Positions 6,101-8,284 of a DNA stretch of 8,284 bases are shown in pieces. The position numbers were made by a program, and so were the translations under genes. Every line of letters begins with the position of its first letter. Position 1 is the first letter of the stretch. The DNA is from an uncultured Erysipelotrichaceae bacterium (lineage in GTDB: Bacteria; Bacillota_I; Bacilli_A; RF39; UBA660). The stretch is from positions 1-8,284 of the forward strand of contig CADBSQ010000183.1 of the NCBI GenBank assembly GCA_902797415.1. Direction: 5' to 3'. The notes beneath the pieces are model-generated. The model did no database searches, had not been told where the DNA came from, and saw only the letters and a list, made by a program, of their open reading frames with translations.

Positions 6101-8284
6101 ACAGACTCAGGAAATCTTTATGGTGTTAAAGTACCTATAAATAAAGGTGAAACATTAGTTGATCTTGGAGATTTAACTGATGAAAGTAATTACACAAGTA
6201 ATGAAATGTTTAGACTAGGTGAAGACTTTGACTATAGTACAGTTTCAAGTGGTGTGTTACCTAAACTATACTATATGGATACTAAAACTCCTTTACCTAA
6301 CCAAGTTGACAATCATATAGAACCAGAAATATTTGATATCAACAACATTTATGTTGACAAACATGCTGATTTCGCTACTGTCTCATTATATTTAAATAAT
6401 CCATATAACTATGTTGTTACAGGCATAGACATGGATGATATAAACATTACTATTAATAGTATTACAAACAATAATGGTATAACCATTATAAACTTTGAAG
6501 CAACCCCTGAAAAGTATTATGACTCATATACTTTAAGTAAAATACATTATAAGATTAATCCTACATCAGAAGAAACATCTGTAGCAAAGAGTATTAGAGT
6601 GCCAATGATTTTCTATAAAGAACTTTATACTATAGATGACTGGCAAAGAGTAAGTACAGCAGATGCCCAAAACTATGTATTAAAAAATGATATTGACTTT
6701 ACAGACCAAACCTTTAAAAGAAATGTAGTATTTAATAGACTAGAAACACCTTCTAATAATGAAGTATACACATTAAAAGGTATGAAATTTACTGATAATA
6801 CTACTGGTCACAATAAGTGTATTATAAGCAAGGTTGTTACTTCACTTAAAAACATTAGATTTGAAGATATTAGTATTACCAATACTCAAGGTAGTACAGG
6901 ATATAACTACATGAATATTATTTCACAAAATTATGGTTCTATTAAAAATGTTACGTTTAAAGATGTAACTATCAATACTCCAAGTAAGAATAGAGTTGGA
7001 CCTATTGGTCGTGGATTAACTAATAGTGTAGAAAATATTACTTTAGATAACGTTGTTGTAAAAGGAAGAACTTATGTCTCTGGATTTATGGCTTATTATG
7101 AAAATAGTATTAATAATCATATTGATGGTATAACTGCTACTAATTTAAATATTACTGCGTCAAGCAGTTATGTTGGAGGTATATTTACTGACTTTAGTAC
7201 AGCCGTTGGTGCAGATCCAAGACCAAAAACAAATATTTTTGATGATGAAGATTTTACAAATGCAGGTAATTTAATTCGAAACGTTTCTGTAAAAGATTCA
7301 ACTATTACAGGTGGAGGAAGCTATACAGGTGGTATTGCTGCTTATGCAAGTGCAAACGATGCTGTTGTAGATAATACAACTGTTAGTGGTTATCAGTATG
7401 TTGGTGGTGCATTTGGTTACTCTTATGAAACAAATATCTATAATGTTACAGTTAAAAATTCTACTGTCGAAGGTACATACCGCTATATTGGTGGACTTGC
7501 TGGTCAAGCAAGGGATTTAAACGACTGTTTTGTTGATAAAACCAAGGTAAAAGGATTAAATACATCTGTAACAGCAGTAGGTGGATTTGTTGGTTACATG
7601 AATGGTTACACAATAAGAAGAAACGTTATTAAAGATACTGACGTTACCAATGAAGGAAGTAAAACAGGTGGTATAGTTGGTTACATGACAGGAGGTACAA
7701 CTTATACAACTACTTTCCATAATGGTACTGTAACAGGTCAATCAAGAACTGGCGGAGGTATTGGTGATCTTTATGGAGGTACTGCTAACGTACTAAAAAT
7801 AACTGATTCAATTGTTAAATCTACTGGTAACTATGCTGGTGGTGGAGCTGGATACTTCAATAACGTTAATAGTGAAACCACTTATAGAGAAGCAAGCATG
7901 AGAGAATGGATTATTGGTGGAACAAGTGTAGAAGCTGCTAGTTATGCAGGAGGTTTAATCGGTGGTAAAAACGATGAAATCTACAATAAAAACAATTCAT
8001 ATAAGTTATACTTCGAAGGAAACATTAAAACAACTGATGATTTAACCGCAGGTGTCGGTTCAGGTGATGACTCTAATAAAGAAGTAATTGGTTTAGGAAG
8101 AGTAGGTTTTTATAATAAATCTACAGTTAATAATCAAAGCATTGAAAATTTTGTCGCTCCAGAATCATCAGAAAATATTATTGAAAACAGATTGCATGGA
8201 TTTGTTAATACTTCTACTGGTGAACCAGAAATGAATTACAATTATCCTGATGCTGAGTACACTGAGTTAGTACATCTAGAAGCA
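167..8284 (+). CDS. Giant membrane-anchored modular surface protein with GLUG/M26-N-type repeats (3' partial)
   Basis: One uninterrupted frame of 2706 codons runs off the window without a stop, so the C-terminus is missing. Seen in order: basic N-terminus and one transmembrane segment (about 31-48) with no lipobox or signal-peptidase site; an unnamed domain (52-262); a Pro/Glu/Val linker (263-308); five Fn3/Ig-like beta-sandwich segments (309-840); a carbohydrate-binding-like jelly roll (841-1011); another beta-sandwich (1012-1143); a sixth Fn3-like segment (1144-1235); and three GLUG / Peptidase_M26 N-terminal-type modules (1236-1565, 1669-2045, 2150 onward) with spacer domains between them. 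Only five Cys occur (724, 1805, 1886, 2218, 2454), as expected for an exported Gram-positive-type protein. GLUG repeats are known from IgA1-protease/Zmp metallopeptidases and other surface proteins. No HExxH or LPxTG is present here. The likely role is surface adhesion or host-polymer interaction, or an M26-like peptidase if a catalytic domain follows. The ORF is certain; the function is tentative. Confidence 0.93.
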   Translation, partial: MRKVKEKLSKIIYNIRTSKYRNTKLAKVSPIIVIALTITALFVFNYLFNTYKVVITTDSDGYFIGTSGNPEKLKSNAYEKAEEYLETTKVKENDYIYKTPLNHYVDKKKKTSVDINYPLFTNHGLSFINYNKDTNLIDKDLNRVAGLADVVYSYGTIFDIVSYETIDNERYLLLNYENGIYVNLMDLEVKTELNTVDIPINSFIYFTKDRINYYKRSDNTFIKGKIEGISENTTIKFSFESVDEEYKFNYIKFLEDMGLTYKPQEKTPEKPITKPEEVIEEVVESTEEVESIESEEEPTIVEPTVEESKFVYVKPSVTAENFVPNVYSMTANLTINDPSGVIVKAPTFTLETNGKVHARRAFKSGGNILISGLTADTEFKIVGQYTYLDEDLKTKKIATFYSDTIRTLGLDALEAIDIDFENGKIYPKKIELASLKITSDLSSEALRGVKSFALTVNGVDYFMSKSDLNKLTSGKEVKEIGTSDSLISSTEYDFEINFYDNKGNKLHTRNNKGHTRTSKRLPNMVLRVIKNEVDYIDIGVDIKNEDNLDISNYRYVVRNTSGSIIKQDKITSNQLRLTNLDPNQMFTISVYGDFDLNDGNGLQKDYEIGSMNFTSLPITSLGFLNFSVNEEELTKDSIKLNYKINNSKTDSRLLILLKELHFSLYKVEGSEKVRDYNLTNEEVFRIKNGEELTLDFSNLNSNTQYFLKVDSVVKQGDSVYSLDCIHDLKPFETRKKPAEVITRSFTTNNMIDLDVKIDDPDHTVLTNEVRVELRDLNDTLIDARILETNTDYLRVTYNNLKVNTNYVIRFIADEYNETNNYSTFKAKYLLAKLEKFTEEGISGKIELTSSTRRANGNNLLDLNSETKWIQTVNYYTIPKTMDEDGDMHIYSKTGAASYMYDLTDYHGEIVTATFKMKAITPISPSYKIYFENYLGNTTSLNYGIELTNLSTTKWTTYTYTFRVGSYKSGKHFVDNKSTYYGKYRTDFIGFYITNGSKYTAEYEIKDFQVYKSRERVNVDLSEFTAEHGTYNSNGSPNNSSTYINSRARINKPLILEGDKNYTFDFGDNDSNYSAYIYFTDMNNKYVSAYGWFEPGRTVYVPNNVKTYIMFRYYSGNINIEPSNVKLKVTQYNELGTKPYEDFKYDLITKVKVNVKDLRNEIINNTYYIRVSDKEGNQLFQKEYTELVNTDSVIDEIKEVELDEKQDYVVSLIITVRDREYVLDSFDISTDSEVKGISTRSDWAYMQPNGNYIVLNDLDFYEFTGQDLGYGYKYFYGKIDFQGYAANVYSMTDRNNFQRLGRIEKTGVLKNMVLNVHLNNTVNSNSIRGFVSSNYGTIENVEINIYDERETKFNDTYLNTLVDVNYAAGTIRNFTMNLKTDVNLFSEVGLLTRYNYGKIDNGYVVGKDAIISNENPGSSVRTVGLIQRYGGSQSSVNHVYIVSNLNFPGNYDYDKTGLLSYETYGTVKNVYTVGNVNNKFQNVGPIIGYVRATADFENAYYLSNAVYTTNNQNKITELNLNDATFQKSVLGNGFNVEELIKLGYYPQVKYTYNKMPKQTFKELPYYSGTNNVEIITMEVLEKTNSTAKVSIVANNPDGENITALNISDLKTRISSQLFENGKSYLTVEVSNPEIFVSKYPVRSITSKSYNGMTSTKSYNLGEKYLYVDFYNEIHSIEDWRTINQKTNQNFAIMEDLDFRDYTNFNIGSYYGKIEGNDHLLKNIEIYTGDGLINRLYGTIQNIRFENVTKINDTTNSGLIGRSDDVAKLNNIHIKNIRITVPKTRTADSVYASTFVGYMYYSKVTNCSVTNGTIISEAEITDVNAGGIAGYSYGSGINNVFVQNININITNSKSVNGAGGIVGREEVSAASITNAYTTGKIFSNGYRCGGIAGKSAGYIENTYSTVNIKSDIDSIAGIAGFASNPSYITNNIYLGNMFSKSDGAIFGRIISNGNLSADTHNYAFTESLINGAKTTLFDDPTDSGNLYGVKVPINKGETLVDLGDLTDESNYTSNEMFRLGEDFDYSTVSSGVLPKLYYMDTKTPLPNQVDNHIEPEIFDINNIYVDKHADFATVSLYLNNPYNYVVTGIDMDDINITINSITNNNGITIINFEATPEKYYDSYTLSKIHYKINPTSEETSVAKSIRVPMIFYKELYTIDDWQRVSTADAQNYVLKNDIDFTDQTFKRNVVFNRLETPSNNEVYTLKGMKFTDNTTGHNKCIISKVVTSLKNIRFEDISITNTQGSTGYNYMNIISQNYGSIKNVTFKDVTINTPSKNRVGPIGRGLTNSVENITLDNVVVKGRTYVSGFMAYYENSINNHIDGITATNLNITASSSYVGGIFTDFSTAVGADPRPKTNIFDDEDFTNAGNLIRNVSVKDSTITGGGSYTGGIAAYASANDAVVDNTTVSGYQYVGGAFGYSYETNIYNVTVKNSTVEGTYRYIGGLAGQARDLNDCFVDKTKVKGLNTSVTAVGGFVGYMNGYTIRRNVIKDTDVTNEGSKTGGIVGYMTGGTTYTTTFHNGTVTGQSRTGGGIGDLYGGTANVLKITDSIVKSTGNYAGGGAGYFNNVNSETTYREASMREWIIGGTSVEAASYAGGLIGGKNDEIYNKNNSYKLYFEGNIKTTDDLTAGVGSGDDSNKEVIGLGRVGFYNKSTVNNQSIENFVAPESSENIIENRLHGFVNTSTGEPEMNYNYPDAEYTELVHLEA
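257..310 (+). other. Transmembrane signal anchor, residues ~31-48
   Basis: About 18 mostly hydrophobic residues (IIVIALTITALFVFNYLF) follow a 30-residue, strongly Lys/Arg-rich N-terminus. By the positive-inside rule the N-terminus is cytoplasmic and the remaining 2650-plus residues lie outside. No A-x-A cleavage site follows and there is no Cys for a lipobox, so it reads as an uncleaved type II anchor. A late cleavage site cannot be excluded. Confidence 0.85.
320..949 (+). other. Unnamed extracytoplasmic N-terminal domain, residues 52-261
   Basis: This mixed alpha/beta-looking segment directly follows the membrane anchor. It includes a short helical stretch (residues about 76-88), a four-lysine run (107-110), a hydrophobic core sequence around INYPLFTNHGLSFINYN, and a later YLLLNYENGIYVN strand pair. 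It is less repetitive and less Asn/Thr/Gly-rich than the rest of the protein. I do not recognise a named family. Its position suggests a wall-spanning, membrane-proximal or assembly domain; that is inference. Confidence 0.5.
953..1090 (+). other. Pro/Glu/Val-rich low-complexity linker, residues 263-308
   Basis: About 46 residues, dominated by Glu, Pro, Val, Ser and Thr (for example KPEEVIEEVVESTEEVES), separate the N-terminal domain from the beta-sandwich array. Acidic Pro/Glu linkers of this sort are common as extended spacers in Gram-positive surface proteins. The segment is likely disordered and could span the envelope or a capsule. No sortase motif lies in or beside it. Confidence 0.8.
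1091..2686 (+). other. Array of five Fn3/Ig-like beta-sandwich segments, residues 309-840
   Basis: Approximate segment limits are residues 309-409, 410-522, 523-619, 620-738 and 739-840. Each has alternating hydrophobic strands and, near its end, the Fn3-like signature of a 'L-x-x-(N/D)-T-x-Y/F' turn entering a strand: LTADTEFKIVG, SSTEYDFEIN, LDPNQMFTISVYG, LNSNTQYFLKV and LKVNTNYVIRF. The segments are strongly diverged, so the domain borders are estimates. Such arrays normally act as spacers or ligand-binding stalks in surface proteins. Assignment to Fn3 rather than another Ig-like fold rests on this turn motif only. Confidence 0.6.
2687..3199 (+). other. Carbohydrate-binding-module-like jelly-roll domain, residues 841-1011
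   Basis: The segment opens with NLLDL (from 2738) and a Trp (codon 2768). It passes through many short aromatic strands, has a second Trp in TKWTTYTYTF (codon 3026), and ends with IKDFQVYK. A start of 'N-L-L ... W', a late 'W-x-x-Y-x-x-x-F' strand and a terminal 'I-x-D-(I/F)-x-(V/I)-Y/E' strand is the usual layout of CBM4/9-type and related jelly-roll domains in secreted proteins and phage structural proteins. Glycan binding is inferred. Surface-exposed Trp/Tyr residues are consistent with it but no ligand can be named. Confidence 0.5.
3200..3595 (+). other. Second, unnamed beta-sandwich domain, residues 1012-1143
   Basis: This is a Tyr/Asn/Ser-rich beta segment with recognisable order: a polar N-terminal stretch, then ARINKPLILEGDKNYTFDF, then YSAYIYFTDMNNKYVSAYGW (Trp codon 3437), then TVYVPNNVKTYIMFRY. 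The pattern 'initial strand - Gly-Asp/Asn turn - Tyr-Thr-Phe strand - Phe-x-Asp - Trp - Phe/Val-Pro-x-x-(V/A)-K - Phe-Arg' resembles small accessory beta-domains seen beside jelly-roll binding modules in phage tail and Firmicutes surface proteins. I know no firm family name. It may form a binding pair with the preceding domain. Confidence 0.4.
3596..3871 (+). other. Sixth Fn3/Ig-like segment, residues 1144-1235, leading into module 1
   Basis: Alternating strands include TKVKVNVKDL, TYYIRVSDKEG and DYVVSLIITVRD, with the late 'L-D-E-K-Q-D-Y-V-V' turn-strand typical of Fn3-like domains. It occupies the position before GLUG module 1 that the spacer domains at 4862 and 6302 occupy before modules 2 and 3. 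Its sequence is not visibly related to those spacers. Confidence 0.5.
3872..4861 (+). repeat. GLUG / Peptidase_M26-N-type module 1 (degenerate), residues 1236-1565
   Basis: The header is RSDW (Trp codon 3890), followed after a short gap by NY-x-V and DLDF (3932-3943), the pattern that opens M26-N/GLUG modules. The body holds four weak GLUG-like turns: VGLLTRY (from 4325), VGLIQRY (4430), TGLLSYE (4529) and VGPIIGY (4610). These are about 27-35 residues apart, each followed by a strand such as IDNGYVVG or VKNVYTVG. The module closes with a GFNVEELIKLGYYPQVK tail, the usual 'LG...(Y/L)P-x-(L/V)' ending. It is probably a right-handed beta-helix or solenoid. It is the shortest and most diverged copy. 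Confidence 0.7.
4862..5170 (+). repeat. Inter-module spacer domain A, residues 1566-1668
   Basis: This beta-rich domain is visibly related to the spacer at 6302-6613. Both contain an 'A-x-V-S-(I/L)-x-x-N-N-P' strand (AKVSIVANNP here, ATVSLYLNNP there), then an 'I-x-x-L/M-x-x-(D/S)-(D/L)-x' stretch, and both end immediately before a (S/T)-I-(E/D)-D-W module header. It probably joins successive solenoid modules. No named family is recognised. Confidence 0.6.
5171..6301 (+). repeat. GLUG / Peptidase_M26-N-type module 2, residues 1669-2045
   Basis: The header SIEDW (Trp codon 5198) is followed by NF-x-I and DLDF (5246-5257). A beta-helical lead-in YYGKIEGNDHLLKNIEI contains the 'G-x-(I/L)-x-G-x-x-x-x-(I/L)-x-N-(I/L)' pattern typical of the family. 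NIRFEN (5384-5401) is matched by NIRFED in module 3. The GLUG core then follows at 5636-5923. The tail reads FRLGEDFDY...GVLPKLYY, a standard module ending. It is longer than module 1. Confidence 0.8.
5636..5923 (+). repeat. GLUG motif array of module 2
   Basis: Four successive Gly-rich turns are seen: GGIAGY (5636-5653), GGIVGR (5735-5752), GGIAGK (5825-5842) and AGIAGF (5906-5923). They start 99, 90 and about 81-84 nt apart, that is one turn per 27-33 residues. Each is followed by a beta strand such as INNVFVQN, ITNAYTTG or IENTYSTV, matching the GLUG consensus of a glycine loop followed by '(I/V)-x-N-x-Y/F'. Confidence 0.85.
6302..6613 (+). repeat. Inter-module spacer domain B, residues 2046-2149
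   Basis: This is the homologue of the spacer at 4862-5170, of nearly equal length (104 versus 103 residues). It shares the ATVS-x-x-x-NNP strand, a following 'I-D-x-x-D-I' stretch and the junction into a DW header. Together with module 3 it forms a two-domain unit parallel to spacer A plus module 2. The sequence is clearly diverged, so the duplication is old. Confidence 0.6.
6614..8284 (+). repeat. GLUG / Peptidase_M26-N-type module 3, residues 2150-2706+ (runs to window edge)
   Basis: The header TIDDW (Trp codon 6641) is followed by NY-x-L and DIDF (6689-6700), with the same 16-residue W-to-D spacing as module 2. NIRFED (6851-6868) corresponds to NIRFEN of module 2. It is the largest module, with a long regular GLUG core (7079-7966). 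After the core the sequence becomes less repetitive (residues about 2630-2706) and no 'LG...LPKL' closing tail is seen before the edge. Either the module ends differently or another domain has begun. Everything C-terminal, including any catalytic or wall-anchoring domain, is outside the window. Confidence 0.8.
7079..7966 (+). repeat. Long GLUG motif array of module 3
   Basis: Ten Gly-rich turns are visible: SGFMAY (7079), GGIFTD (7175), GGIAAY (7328), GGAFGY (7403), GGLAGQ (7490), GGFVGY (7580), GGIVGY (7667), GGGIGD (7751), GGGAGY (7838) and GGLIGG (7949). From 7328 the spacing is 75, 87, 90, 87, 84, 87 and 111 nt, so most turns are 28-30 residues. This regularity is what a beta-solenoid coil would give. 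Larger insertions follow the second turn (residues about 2343-2375) and the ninth. Confidence 0.88.

Noticed and set aside
7298..7507. Minus-strand open frame of 69 codons opposite GLUG module 3
   Set aside because: Its product is a Cys/Thr/Ser/Ile-rich string created by reading the opposite strand of Gly/Val/Thr codons. It has no ribosome binding site or domain and lies wholly inside the well-supported plus-strand gene.
5735..7681. Identical 15-nt stretch GGTGGTATAGTTGGT at 5735 and 7667, as a possible recombination or mobile repeat
   Set aside because: It encodes the GGIVG motif in both places and the flanks diverge at once, so it is explained by protein repeat conservation and codon bias.
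7556..7741. Minus-strand open frame of 61 codons opposite GLUG module 3
   Set aside because: It has the same Cys/Ser/Thr shadow composition as its neighbour and overlaps regular GLUG repeats on the coding strand; there is no independent evidence of a gene.
8261..8284. Possible zinc-binding start of a peptidase domain (TELVHLEA) at the window edge
   Set aside because: The sequence does not fit HExxH (the His is followed by Leu), and it is cut off too soon to judge.

Overview
The window is AT-rich (roughly 30% G+C by eye) and is occupied almost entirely by one plus-strand gene that runs off the right edge. All seven tryptophans seen are encoded by TGG and no in-frame TGA occurs, and arginine is mostly AGA. 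This fits a low-GC Firmicutes-type bacterium using the standard bacterial code (Erysipelotrichales, Clostridia, or Acholeplasma/RF39-type Bacilli are plausible). It argues against a UGA=Trp mycoplasma. The exact lineage cannot be read from this sequence.

Layout. Bases 1-70 end an upstream plus-strand transcription unit with a Rho-independent terminator. Bases 71-120 are AT-rich with no recognisable feature. A strong extended -10 promoter element lies at 121-129, followed by a short leader with a Shine-Dalgarno-like AAAGGG. The gene starts at 167 and stays open for 2706 codons to base 8284 with no stop, so the true C-terminus is outside the window.

The protein is a giant, modular, probably cell-surface protein. 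In order it has: a basic cytoplasmic N-terminus; one transmembrane signal anchor (residues about 31-48); an unnamed extracytoplasmic domain (52-262); a Pro/Glu/Val-rich linker (263-308); five fibronectin-III/Ig-like beta-sandwich segments (309-840); a carbohydrate-binding-module-like jelly roll (841-1011); a second unnamed beta-sandwich (1012-1143); and a sixth Fn3-like segment (1144-1235). Three copies of a GLUG / Peptidase_M26 N-terminal-type module follow (from 1236, 1669 and 2150). The second and third are each preceded by a related spacer domain. The third copy is the largest and has the most regular GG-x-x-G-Y repeats.

This resembles the non-catalytic part of very large Gram-positive surface proteins, including IgA1-protease/Zmp-type M26 metallopeptidases. 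No HExxH zinc motif and no LPxTG motif lies in the window, so a peptidase function is a hypothesis about the missing C-terminus. The unusual content is the architecture of this one protein. I see no multi-gene system, RNA gene, mobile element or CRISPR array.
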